6,701 nt of DNA from an uncultured Porphyromonadaceae bacterium (GTDB lineage: Bacteria; Bacteroidota; Bacteroidia; Bacteroidales; Muribaculaceae): the NCBI GenBank assembly GCA_900554265.1, contig USGZ01000095.1:1-6701 (forward strand), written 5' to 3'. How positions within the stretch are numbered: the stretch's first letter is position 1; each line of letters opens with the position of its first letter. Shown here piece after piece: positions 1-6,402 of this stretch. Below the pieces are notes generated by a model. It made no database searches. It was not told where the DNA came from and saw only the letters and a list, made by a program, of their open reading frames with translations. Made by a program: the position numbers and the translations under genes.

Positions 1-1345
1 CATAGATGCAAGGAATGACTTCCCGGCCTGTTTTATTGATAAAGCCCCATTTGCCGGATTTTCTGACACTTGCCAACCCTTTTGAGAAATCACCTACGGT
101 ATCGTAAATGCAAGGAATGACTTCTCGGCCTGTTTTATTGATAAAGCCCCATTTGCCTGATTTCCTTACTCTTGCCAGACCTTCTGAGAAAGAATCTGCA
201 TCCTCATAGATGCAAGGAATGACTTCCCGGAATGCCTTGTCACAGAAGCCCCATTTACCATTATTTCCCCTAAATATTCTCAGCTCTATGTCGCCAGTGT
301 CTGCCGGACATGTTGCTTTTTCCGTTGCTTTGCCTGAGGAGGTTGAAGGGGAGGGTGGAATGGCTGTCGAAGGCCATGACACAATTGGTCCTGAGGCCGG
401 AATGGTGGTTGACGGCTTTGCCGCATTGGTGTCTGAGAACTGTTTTGTTTCGTTTTCTTCCGCGGGTTTGGCGGGTTCGGCTGGGTCGGCGAGTTCGCTC
501 AGGAATGTTTCGGTATCGGGAGTTCGGGTGTTGCGGTCGAGGGTCATTGCGTGTTCAACGGCCTTACGTGTCGTCTCGGATATCCCGGGAGGCAACGGGT
601 CGAGGGTCTCGCCGAATAGTCGTTTCATGCCCGGCGTTGGCAGCTGACCGGTAAGAAGGGTATATAGAGTTGCGCCGAGGGCGTAGATGTCCGTGGCCTT
701 GAGGAAGAGTTTCACGTCGTTGGCCATCTGCTCCGGCGGCGCGTAGTTGGGAGTTACGCCCATCAACGTCGATGTGTTCTGACCGTTGACTTCGTCGTAC
801 TGCTTGGATACGCCAAAGTCTATAAGAATCGCCTTCCCGGCGGGGTTAATCATTATGTTTGCGGGCTTTATATCCAGGTGCAGCCGCGTTTTCGAGTGGA
901 CGTAGCGCAGGGCTTCGGCCGCCTGGCGGATATAGCCAACGGCTTCGTCCTCCGGCAGCGCGCCCCGTTGGCTGACAATGTCGGCAAGGGAGCGCCCGTC
1001 GATGAAGTCCATTATGTAATAAGCCGTGCCGTTTTCCTCGAACAGGTCGGAAACGTTCACGATTCCCGGATGCTTGAAGCCGTAGAGCACGCGCGCTTCC
1101 TCTATGAACTTGCTGCGGATTCGTTCTACCAGGGGTTCGCGCTCCCTGGAGGCAACGCTCACGGCGCCCGTAGCCTCGTCGCGCAGGCAGAAATCCCGGA
1201 CGAACAGTTCCTTCACCGCCACTCGCGAGCCAAGAAGAATATGCTCAGCCTCGTAAGTGCAGCCGAAACCTCCGCTGCTGAGGAAGCGCAGAATCCTGTA
1301 TGTGTTTCCGTGCAGTGTTGTGCCGGGTTTAAGTGTGTAGCTCAT
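1..1345 (-). CDS. Serine/threonine protein kinase with C-terminal WG repeats (3' end outside window)
   Basis: The 448 visible codons read without a stop from the ATG at 1343-1345 to the left edge. A Hanks-type kinase domain spans about residues 15-285: glycine loop SSGGFG (23-28), VAVK with ATP-binding Lys45, catalytic loop HLDIKPAN with Asp158 and Asn163, DFG at 176-178 and APPE at 202-205. Leu157 replaces the Arg of the usual HRD, so this is a non-RD kinase. A Pro/Ser/Thr/Ala-rich linker (about 286-350) follows, then WG repeats of 34 residues starting at Gly363, Gly397 and Gly431; the third is cut by the window edge. No membrane helix is visible, so the seen part is probably cytoplasmic. 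Family knowledge suggests it phosphorylates Ser/Thr on partner proteins, with the repeats as a binding or sensing module; substrates cannot be read here. The start lies 12 bp after the transporter stop, with no Shine-Dalgarno, so it is probably the distal gene of the bcp operon. Confidence 0.93.
   Translation of the reverse strand, partial: MSYTLKPGTTLHGNTYRILRFLSSGGFGCTYEAEHILLGSRVAVKELFVRDFCLRDEATGAVSVASREREPLVERIRSKFIEEARVLYGFKHPGIVNVSDLFEENGTAYYIMDFIDGRSLADIVSQRGALPEDEAVGYIRQAAEALRYVHSKTRLHLDIKPANIMINPAGKAILIDFGVSKQYDEVNGQNTSTLMGVTPNYAPPEQMANDVKLFLKATDIYALGATLYTLLTGQLPTPGMKRLFGETLDPLPPGISETTRKAVEHAMTLDRNTRTPDTETFLSELADPAEPAKPAEENETKQFSDTNAAKPSTTIPASGPIVSWPSTAIPPSPSTSSGKATEKATCPADTGDIELRIFRGNNGKWGFCDKAFREVIPCIYEDADSFSEGLARVRKSGKWGFINKTGREVIPCIYDTVGDFSKGLASVRKSGKWGFINKTGREVIPCIY
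2..259 (-). repeat. Tandem 102-bp repeats encoding WG repeats
   Basis: The 16-base word atgcaaggaatgactt (plus-strand view) recurs at 6, 108 and 210, a period of exactly 102 bp or 34 codons. Bases 6-55 and 108-157 match at 49 of 50 positions (difference at 23/125), while the other half of each unit has diverged. The third copy, from 210, shares its first 21 bases with the first copy and then diverges. Translated, each unit reads GKWGF...REVIPCIY followed by a FS(K/E)GLA(S/R)VRKS segment, the pattern of WG beta-repeat proteins. The array continues past position 1, so the copy number is unknown. Near-identity at DNA level points to recent duplication or gene conversion. Confidence 0.9.
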
Positions 1346-1357
1346 GGCGTCGGTTTT

Positions 1358-2287
1358 TCAGATTTGTTCGTTGGCTTTGATACTTAGCTTTCTTTCAGGC
1401 TGCCGGGACGCTCCGGTAGCCACGATGTAGACGCCGCTGAACACCATTGCTATTGCCAGGCCTTTCAGGGGAGAGAAACGGTCCAGGCCCAGGCTAAGGC
1501 CCGCGAGCATGGAGATTACCGGCTGCAGGTAATTGTACATCCCTACGACCTCGGGCCGCAGGGTCTTCTGGCCGTAGGTCATGCACACATAGGCCAGGAA
1601 GGTACCGCAGACAACCACGTAGGCGACGCCGGCGATTTGCAGCCCGTCCAGGGCGGCGTAGTCCGTGGCCAGCATGGTCGGCATCGAGATTATTATCACG
1701 CCGATGGAGGCAAAGGTGAACATCCACTTCATCAGCGTAACCAGCGAATAGCGCCTGATGAAATTGCGGTAGATGAGCAGATAGCTGGCGTACGACATCT
1801 GGGCCACGAGCACCAGGATATCGCCTAAGAGCGGATTATTGCCGCGTACGGCGGTGCTCATGCCGCTGACAATCAGCATCAGCGCGCCTCCGGCGCCCAA
1901 GGCTATGCCGCCGAGCTTCCGCAGGGTGAGTTTCTGCCCGAAGAAGATTGCCCCTAAGGCCATGACCCACATGGGCATCGTCGTGGTGATAATCGACGCC
2001 TCACCCGGGGAGGTATAGCCCACGCCCACAATGAAGCAACCCTGGTTGAAGAGGATGCTGAGCATGGCCGCGCCGGCCAGGCGCCACTTGTCGGCCGCCG
2101 GAACCGGTTCGCCGGGCTGCGTCAGCGACAGCAGCCAGAAAAGCACGGCGGCTCCCACGATTCGCGCATTGGCCAGGAACAGAGGCATGACCACGCCCAC
2201 GCTCATCACCAGCTTTGCGATGGGCGCCATCAGGCCCCACATGGTGTTGGCCCCGGCCATGCACAGATGTCCTTTGAGCTGGCTCAT
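1358..2287 (-). CDS. DMT superfamily (EamA-type) inner-membrane transporter
   Basis: The product is 309 residues, the usual length for the 10-helix drug/metabolite transporter superfamily. It is strongly hydrophobic and has two EamA halves, about residues 6-141 and 153-292. The halves carry equivalent motifs: SPGEASIITTTMPMW at 93-107, then GQKLTLRKLGGIALGAGGAL, and in the second half LRPEVVGMYNYLQPV (243-257), then FSPLKGLAIAMVFSGVY. The tail after about 292 is basic and probably cytoplasmic. Such proteins move small metabolites, often amino acids or nucleobase-type compounds, across the inner membrane; the substrate here cannot be predicted. I chose the ATG at 2285-2287 because it begins just before the first helix and overlaps the bcp stop as ATGA, which suggests translational coupling. 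The same frame stays open upstream, but there it only mirrors the bcp coding sequence. Confidence 0.92.
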   Translation of the reverse strand: MSQLKGHLCMAGANTMWGLMAPIAKLVMSVGVVMPLFLANARIVGAAVLFWLLSLTQPGEPVPAADKWRLAGAAMLSILFNQGCFIVGVGYTSPGEASIITTTMPMWVMALGAIFFGQKLTLRKLGGIALGAGGALMLIVSGMSTAVRGNNPLLGDILVLVAQMSYASYLLIYRNFIRRYSLVTLMKWMFTFASIGVIIISMPTMLATDYAALDGLQIAGVAYVVVCGTFLAYVCMTYGQKTLRPEVVGMYNYLQPVISMLAGLSLGLDRFSPLKGLAIAMVFSGVYIVATGASRQPERKLSIKANEQI

Positions 2288-2745
2288 GCGTTGAGGTAAT
2301 CGAGTATCTGTTCGGCGTGGATTTTGGTCTTGATTTCCTTCGGGCCGAATATCTTGGTGATGATACCGTTTTCGTCGACAAGGTACGTCGTCCGCAGCGT
2401 GCCTATCGTGCGGCGTCCGCAGGCCACTTTCTCGCCCCAGCAGCCCAGTTCCTGAAGCAGGCGCGTGTCCGTGTCGGCAATCAGAGGAAATTCCAGGCCG
2501 TGGGCCTCTGCGAATTTTTGCTGCGCTTCCCGGCGGTCCTTGCTGACGCCTATGATGTCGTAGCCGGCCGCGCGGAGTTCGGCGCTGTGTGCCTGCAGGG
2601 AGCAGGCTTCGGCGGTGCAGCCGCCGGTGTTGGCCTTGGGATATGAGTAAAGCACGATTTTGCGGCCGCGGTAGTCGGACGCCTTGATTTGACGACCGTT
2701 CTGGTCGATGCCGAGTATTTCGGGTATTTTGTCTCCTACAGTCAT
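2284..2745 (-). CDS. bcp: Thioredoxin-dependent thiol peroxidase (Bcp/PrxQ peroxiredoxin)
   Basis: The 153-residue product matches the normal size of Bcp/PrxQ peroxiredoxins, which reduce hydrogen peroxide and organic hydroperoxides in the cytoplasm using thioredoxin. The active-site loop reads YPKANTGGCTAEACSLQ: Pro36, Thr40 and Cys43 form the peroxiredoxin PxxxTxxC signature, and Cys48, five residues on, is the expected resolving cysteine. Arg118 in RTTYLVD fits the conserved active-site arginine. One oddity is Gly41, where most family members have Pro (TPGC becomes TGGC). The domain begins directly at MTVGDKIPEI; an in-frame extension to 2811 runs through the promoter region and is unlikely to be translated. 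It is the first gene of the leftward operon, and its stop overlaps the transporter start. Confidence 0.95.
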   Translation of the reverse strand: MTVGDKIPEILGIDQNGRQIKASDYRGRKIVLYSYPKANTGGCTAEACSLQAHSAELRAAGYDIIGVSKDRREAQQKFAEAHGLEFPLIADTDTRLLQELGCWGEKVACGRRTIGTLRTTYLVDENGIITKIFGPKEIKTKIHAEQILDYLNA

Positions 2746-2776
2746 GTGATAGTCGGTTTTTAATGCAAAGTAAATG

Positions 2777-2784
2777 CAAAAGTA
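2777..2784 (-). promoter_or_regulatory. Candidate promoter -7 element for the bcp operon
   Basis: On the minus strand this reads TACTTTTG, an exact match to the Bacteroidota -7 consensus TAnnTTTG. Transcription would begin near 2770, giving a leader of about 25 nt before the bcp ATG. No TTTG is present at the expected -33 distance (around 2804-2808), so the promoter may be weak or need an activator. Confidence 0.45.
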
Positions 2785-2856
2785 CAAAAAATCCGCCACC
2801 CGCTCAGCCATAGCACGCTGTCAATGGAAAATTTGTCGTATATGCGCAAAGCGTAT

Positions 2857-2887
2857 TTTGCGGTATCAATAAATTGTTGTAATTTTG
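2857..2887 (+). promoter_or_regulatory. Promoter for the HTH-S24 regulator and rnhB
   Basis: TTTG at 2857-2860 and TAATTTTG at 2880-2887 are separated by 19 bases, an excellent match to the Bacteroidota promoter (TTTG, about 19-21 bases, TAnnTTTG). Transcription would begin around 2892-2895, about 20 nt before the ATG at 2915. It lies back to back with the bcp promoter, so one bound regulator could affect both directions. Confidence 0.75.
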
Positions 2888-2903
2888 CAATATTGATATT
2901 GAT
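2864..2903. promoter_or_regulatory. Candidate operator: CAAT/ATTG half-site cluster around the -7 box
   Basis: TATCAAT at 2864-2870 is repeated in inverse as ATTGATA at 2892-2898. The self-complementary octamer CAATATTG sits at 2888-2895, CAATAAATTG at 2867-2876, and ATTGAT is tandemly repeated at 2892-2903. These half-sites bracket the -7 box of the regulator's own promoter, where an autorepressing HTH-S24 protein would be expected to bind. This is inference: the region is AT-rich, so some symmetry could be chance. Confidence 0.3.
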
Positions 2904-2914
2904 TTTTGCAAGAT

Positions 2915-3613
2915 ATGAAGAATTTTTTCGATGAAATAGAGATTCCGGAGCCGTCGGCGTCCTTTCAGGACCGACTGCGCTATCTGATGAAACTCTCCCG
3001 TACCAACCAGGCCGGCTTCGCCCGCCAGGCCGGTACCGACCCCGCATACCTCAGCCGCGTGCTCTCCGGCAAGCAGGAGCCCGGACAGAGCTTCATCAAC
3101 CGCCTGGTGGTGAATCTCGGCGTGAGCAAGGAATGGCTCACCACGGGCCGCGATGTGCCCTACCCCCGCGTTTCGGCGGCCTGCGGGCCGGAACCGGGCG
3201 GCGCCGTAGTCAAGGGTGCGCCGGTATATGACATCGACGTCACCGCCGGATGCGTGCCCCTTAGCCGTATGTTCACCCAGGAGCGAATCGTAGGCTACTG
3301 CGATCTGCCCGGCGTCGACCCCCAGTACCCTCTTGTCCGTGTGGCCGGCGACTCGATGAGTCCCCGCATCAATTCCGGCAACTATATCTCCATCCGCGCC
3401 GTCAGCCTGCAGTCGCCGATTTCGTGGGGGCAGATATATGTGGTTATCCTCGAGGACTACCGGCTGGTGAAATTCGTCCGCCGCAACAGCGACCCTGACA
3501 TGGTGACTCTCCACAGCGCCAATCCCGACTACGACGACATGGAAGTCCGCCGCGATCAGATTGTGGCCCTCTACCTTGTCGAGGCCATAATGAGCTATGA
3601 CCAGGTCTGCTAA
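2915..3613 (+). CDS. HTH-S24 (LexA/CI-like) transcriptional regulator with peptidase domain
   Basis: The 232-residue protein joins an XRE-type helix-turn-helix (about 18-78; recognition region [19 protein letters not shown] at 32-50) to a C-terminal S24 peptidase-like domain (about 100-228). The S24 part keeps the parts needed for self-cleavage: an Ala111-Gly112 candidate cleavage site after VYDIDVT, nucleophile Ser147 in AGDSMSP, and candidate Lys186 in YRLVKF. Spacings of about 35 and 39 residues resemble LexA and CI-type repressors. By analogy it would bind DNA as a dimer and could be inactivated by RecA-stimulated self-cleavage; this is inference. The ATG at 2915 is chosen over an in-frame TTG three codons upstream. 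The gene is divergent from bcp and overlaps rnhB by 17 bp, so the two are probably co-expressed. It could be a host stress regulator or a domesticated phage repressor; no phage genes are nearby. Confidence 0.9.
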   Translation: MKNFFDEIEIPEPSASFQDRLRYLMKLSRTNQAGFARQAGTDPAYLSRVLSGKQEPGQSFINRLVVNLGVSKEWLTTGRDVPYPRVSAACGPEPGGAVVKGAPVYDIDVTAGCVPLSRMFTQERIVGYCDLPGVDPQYPLVRVAGDSMSPRINSGNYISIRAVSLQSPISWGQIYVVILEDYRLVKFVRRNSDPDMVTLHSANPDYDDMEVRRDQIVALYLVEAIMSYDQVC

Positions 3614-4223
3614 GGCCCATGCGCCGCTGCCGGCGTGCAGCATCGCCGGCGTCCTCGAGGCGGGGACCGACGAGGCCGGCCGCGGATGCCTCGCCGGCCC
3701 GGTCTATGCCGCCGCCGTGATTCTGCCGGACGATTTCAGCCATCCTCTGGTCAACGACTCCAAGCAGCTTTCCGAGGCTGCGCGCATGGAGCTGCGGGAG
3801 CTGATCATGGACAGAGCCGTGGCCTGGGCCGTGGCGAGCTGTTCGGCAGCGGAAATCGACCGGATCAACATCCTGCGCGCCTCGATAAAGGCCATGCACC
3901 GCGCCCTCGATCTGCTCGCCGTCCGCCCGGGCGCAATCGCCGTCGACGGCAACAAGTTCATTCCCTACGGCGATATCCCCTGGCACACCTATGTCAAGGG
4001 TGACGGACGTTTCGCCAACATCGCCGCGGCTTCCATCCTGGCCAAGACCGAGCGCGACCTGTTCATGACCCGCGCCGCCGCGCAGTATCCCGGCTACGGC
4101 TGGGAAATCAACAAGGGCTATCCCACTGCCGCCCATCGCGCCGCCATCGCCGGGCTGGGCCCCTCGCCGTTGCACCGCATGTCGTTCCGCCTGTTGCCCG
4201 AGCCGCAGACTTCGCTGTTCTGA
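3597..4223 (+). CDS. rnhB: Ribonuclease HII
   Basis: The 208-residue product is a full-length RNase HII, which cuts the RNA strand of RNA-DNA hybrids and starts removal of ribonucleotides misincorporated in DNA. The family signature is clear: GTDEAGRG with acidic Asp25 and Glu26, NDSKQLS at 53-59, VDGN with Asp117, YVKGDG at 132-137, and the [10 protein letters not shown] stretch ending in Asp154. The C-terminal [15 protein letters not shown] and HRMSF segments are also typical. The ATG at 3597 lies inside the end of the regulator gene; the 17-bp overlap in a different frame suggests coupled translation. The next ATG falls well inside the conserved core, so this start is preferred. The tail after HRMSF is short (about 13 residues) and ends in SLF. 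Confidence 0.96.
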   Translation: MTRSAKAHAPLPACSIAGVLEAGTDEAGRGCLAGPVYAAAVILPDDFSHPLVNDSKQLSEAARMELRELIMDRAVAWAVASCSAAEIDRINILRASIKAMHRALDLLAVRPGAIAVDGNKFIPYGDIPWHTYVKGDGRFANIAAASILAKTERDLFMTRAAAQYPGYGWEINKGYPTAAHRAAIAGLGPSPLHRMSFRLLPEPQTSLF

Positions 4224-4243
4224 ACGCCGGAACCGGCTCTAAA

Positions 4244-4275
4244 TTTGCCCGATACTGAGAATTTGCTTAATTTTG
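4244..4275 (+). promoter_or_regulatory. Promoter for lepB-wbqC, apparently leaderless
   Basis: TTTG at 4244-4247 and TAATTTTG at 4268-4275 are 20 bases apart, matching the Bacteroidota consensus. The -7 box ends only four bases before the lepB ATG at 4280, so the transcript would start on or very near the start codon. That predicts a leaderless or near-leaderless mRNA unless another promoter upstream (for example read-through from rnhB) provides a leader. Confidence 0.65.
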
Positions 4276-4279
4276 CATC

Positions 4280-5749
4280 ATGGAGCAATCTGAAAATAAA
4301 AACAAGAGTCTCAAGGCGGAGATAATGCGCCGCATGAAGGCCGTGAAGACTACCCGCTGGATTCGTTTCGGCGTCGTGACGGCCGTTTTTCTCGCATGGG
4401 TTATATGGATGCAGTCCTGGTGGCTGCTGCTGTTCTGGTTCCTGCTGTTCGACATCTACATAACCGGTTTCATTCCCTTTACCTGGTGGAAGAAAAGCGA
4501 AAACAAGAGCGTGCGCACCGTAATGAGCTGGGTCGACGCAATCGTCTACGCTCTGGTGCTGGTCTACTTCGTGTTCGCCTTCGTAGGCCAGAACTACCGC
4601 ATACCCTCCAGCTCGCTGGAAAAGACGCTGCTTACCGGCGACTATCTCTGGGTCAACAAGATGGTCTATGGCCCCCGGGTACCTATGACTCCGGTACATT
4701 TCCCGCTGGTCCACAATAAGTTCATGGGTGTCGACAGCTACCTGGACAGCCCCTCGAATTCCTACCGCCGCCTCAAGGGCCTGCGGAATGTCGAGGAAGG
4801 CGACATCGTCGTCTTCAACTTCCCCGCAGGCGATACCGTGCTGACAAAGTACGAGGACGTCCGCGCCGAGTACTACGACATGCTCGTCGAGCTCTACGGC
4901 CGCCAGCATATCCTCGACAATCCCCAGGAGTACGGCGAAATCAAATACCGGCCCGTCGACCGCCGACAGAACTACGTGAAGCGCACCGTCGCCATCCCCG
5001 GTCAGCGCATAAAGATAGTTCGCGACACCGTCTACATCGACGGCCAGCCGCGCCCGTTCCCCGAGAACGTGCAGTTCGACTATCTCTTCTCGCTTCCCCG
5101 TCCTCTTACCGAGGACGATGTCAAGGAGCTCGGAATCACCCCTTCTGACCTCTCGCACGTAGCTCCTTCCGACCAGAACTACCAGTACTGGCACGCGCTT
5201 CTGCCCGGAGCTCCCGCCGGTCAGGTCATCTACCTGGCTCCCCTGACTGCCGCCATGGCCGATACCCTGCGTGGCACCTACGGCAGCACGGCGATGGCCA
5301 AAATCAACGATTTCGGACGCCTCAGCGACTTCATTTTCCCCTACGGCAGTGCCGGCACATGGACCATCTCCGACTGGGGCGGCGACGAGGGCTTCCTCAT
5401 ACCCGCAAAGGGCACCACCATACCTCTCACCGCCGACAACTGGACCCGCTACCGCCGCGCCATCCGCAACTACGAGGGCCATACGGACTCGTGGTTCGAC
5501 GAAGCTACAGGCACAGCCTACATCGACGGACAGCCCGCTGCGTCCTATACCTTCGCCATGGACTATTACTTCATGATGGGCGACAACCGCGACCGCAGCC
5601 AGGATTCCCGCTACTGGGGGCTTGTGCCCGAGGACCATATCGTAGGCACGCCGATGATTGTGCTCGCCTCATTCGACCAGGAGCGCGGACTTTTCGACGG
5701 CAAGATTCGCTGGAACCGCATCCTGCGCGACGCCAATCCGGACAAGTGA
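4280..5749 (+). CDS. lepB: Signal peptidase I
   Basis: The 489-residue protein is a type I signal peptidase of the long Bacteroidales form; it removes signal peptides from exported proteins at the outer face of the inner membrane. A charged N-terminus precedes hydrophobic segments at about 29-45, 46-66 and 84-104. Box B reads IPSSSLEKTL, where Ser112 aligns with the catalytic serine of the classical PSGSM motif; Leu113 replaces the usual Met. Box D is YVKRTVAIPG with general-base Lys234, and box E is GDNRDRSQDSRYWG (434-447). Between boxes D and E lies an enlarged region of about 190 residues, longer than in E. coli LepB; it includes VYIDG and AYIDGQP segments on either side of an insertion. 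The first ATG (4280) sits next to the promoter; Met16 is an alternative start. The stop overlaps the next gene by one base (TGATG). Confidence 0.95.
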   Translation: MEQSENKNKSLKAEIMRRMKAVKTTRWIRFGVVTAVFLAWVIWMQSWWLLLFWFLLFDIYITGFIPFTWWKKSENKSVRTVMSWVDAIVYALVLVYFVFAFVGQNYRIPSSSLEKTLLTGDYLWVNKMVYGPRVPMTPVHFPLVHNKFMGVDSYLDSPSNSYRRLKGLRNVEEGDIVVFNFPAGDTVLTKYEDVRAEYYDMLVELYGRQHILDNPQEYGEIKYRPVDRRQNYVKRTVAIPGQRIKIVRDTVYIDGQPRPFPENVQFDYLFSLPRPLTEDDVKELGITPSDLSHVAPSDQNYQYWHALLPGAPAGQVIYLAPLTAAMADTLRGTYGSTAMAKINDFGRLSDFIFPYGSAGTWTISDWGGDEGFLIPAKGTTIPLTADNWTRYRRAIRNYEGHTDSWFDEATGTAYIDGQPAASYTFAMDYYFMMGDNRDRSQDSRYWGLVPEDHIVGTPMIVLASFDQERGLFDGKIRWNRILRDANPDK

Positions 5750-6399
5750 TGCCCTCTCCCCTCCTCCGCCGGCAAGGCTGCGTGCTCCTGCCTCCGCGCC
5801 TGTTCCCTGAAATAGGATATTACGCCCTGATGGCCTCGTATCCCGAGGCCGCCATCGACGTGACTATGCGCTACGACAAGCGCACCAAGGCCGTCCACCG
5901 CTACCGCATCGCCGATACCCGCGGCCAGCTGGAACTTACCGTGCCCGTGGTGCGCCCCGAAGGAGCGACGAGCGCCGCGGGCGTCCCCTGGTCGGCGGTA
6001 GGCGTGTCGGCGCATGGACGCTGGTGGGAAGTCCACCGCACGGCCCTCGAGAGCGCCTATGGCCGAACCCCCTTCTTCGAGTTCTATATCGACCGCCTTG
6101 CGCCGCTGTTCGCCCCCAGGCCGCTGCCCGGCGATGCCTGCGAGACCGTCGGCGACCTTGTCCTCCGCGCCGACGCCGCCGTACGGGCAATTCTCGGAAT
6201 CTCCACCCGGGTATCGGCTATCCTGACCGTGCCGGCCCCATCCGCTGATTTCCGCCGGCAGCTGCCCGCATTCGATTACGGGCCATACTGGCAACTGCGC
6301 GCCGACCGCCTCGGCTTTCTGCCGGGCATGAGCATCCTCGACCTGATTTTCAACCTCGGGCCCGAAGCTCCGCTCTATCTGCAGAATACCGATATTTAG
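5749..6399 (+). CDS. WbqC-family protein
   Basis: The 216-residue product matches the WbqC-like family often found beside lepB in Bacteroidales. Seen features are CVLLPPRLFPEIGYYALM near the N-terminus (11-28), HRYRI (50-54) before LELTVPVV (61-68), WWEVHRTALESAYGRTPFFEF (92-112, family-typical), and a C-terminal FLPGMSILDLIFNLG (190-204). Members are found in surface polysaccharide clusters and elsewhere, but their biochemical role is not firmly established, so none is assigned. There is no signal peptide or membrane helix, suggesting a cytoplasmic protein. The ATG at 5749 shares its first base with the lepB stop (TGATG), indicating translational coupling and a shared transcript. The same frame is open upstream inside lepB, but that part is not family-like. 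The frame ends in TAG at 6397-6399. Confidence 0.88.
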   Translation: MPSPLLRRQGCVLLPPRLFPEIGYYALMASYPEAAIDVTMRYDKRTKAVHRYRIADTRGQLELTVPVVRPEGATSAAGVPWSAVGVSAHGRWWEVHRTALESAYGRTPFFEFYIDRLAPLFAPRPLPGDACETVGDLVLRADAAVRAILGISTRVSAILTVPAPSADFRRQLPAFDYGPYWQLRADRLGFLPGMSILDLIFNLGPEAPLYLQNTDI

Positions 6400-6402
6400 G
6401 TA

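Noticed and set aside
1..260. Regularly spaced near-identical repeats resembling a CRISPR array
   Set aside because: The period is exactly 34 codons, the whole stretch is an open frame continuous with the kinase, and the units translate to WG repeats.
210..654. Plus-strand open frames of 145 and 114 codons
   Set aside because: They are antisense to the kinase linker, have low-complexity Ser/Ala/Val or Arg-rich translations, and resemble no family.
878..1387. Plus-strand open frame of 169 codons
   Set aside because: It is antisense to the clear kinase domain with all its motifs; GC-rich codon use creates long opposite-strand frames.
2906..2914. Alternative TTG start for the HTH-S24 regulator
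   Set aside because: It adds only three residues; the ATG at 2915 gives a normal start and leader.
2804..3643. Minus-strand open frame of 279 codons
   Set aside because: It mirrors the HTH-S24 gene, whose motifs and promoter on the plus strand are much stronger evidence.
4226..4237. GCCGGAACCGGC as a terminator after rnhB
   Set aside because: The arms are 5 bp with only two bases between them, so no stable hairpin with a proper loop forms, and no T-tract follows directly.
4118..5638. Minus-strand open frame of 506 codons, longer than lepB
   Set aside because: It lies opposite lepB and the end of rnhB, which carry full sets of catalytic motifs. Its Val/Gly/Glu/His-rich translation is typical of an antisense shadow of GC-rich coding DNA.
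5359..5748. N-terminal extension of the WbqC-family protein inside lepB
   Set aside because: The translation is Arg/His/Pro-rich and out of frame with lepB; the family homology begins just after the ATG at 5749, which fits a TGATG junction.
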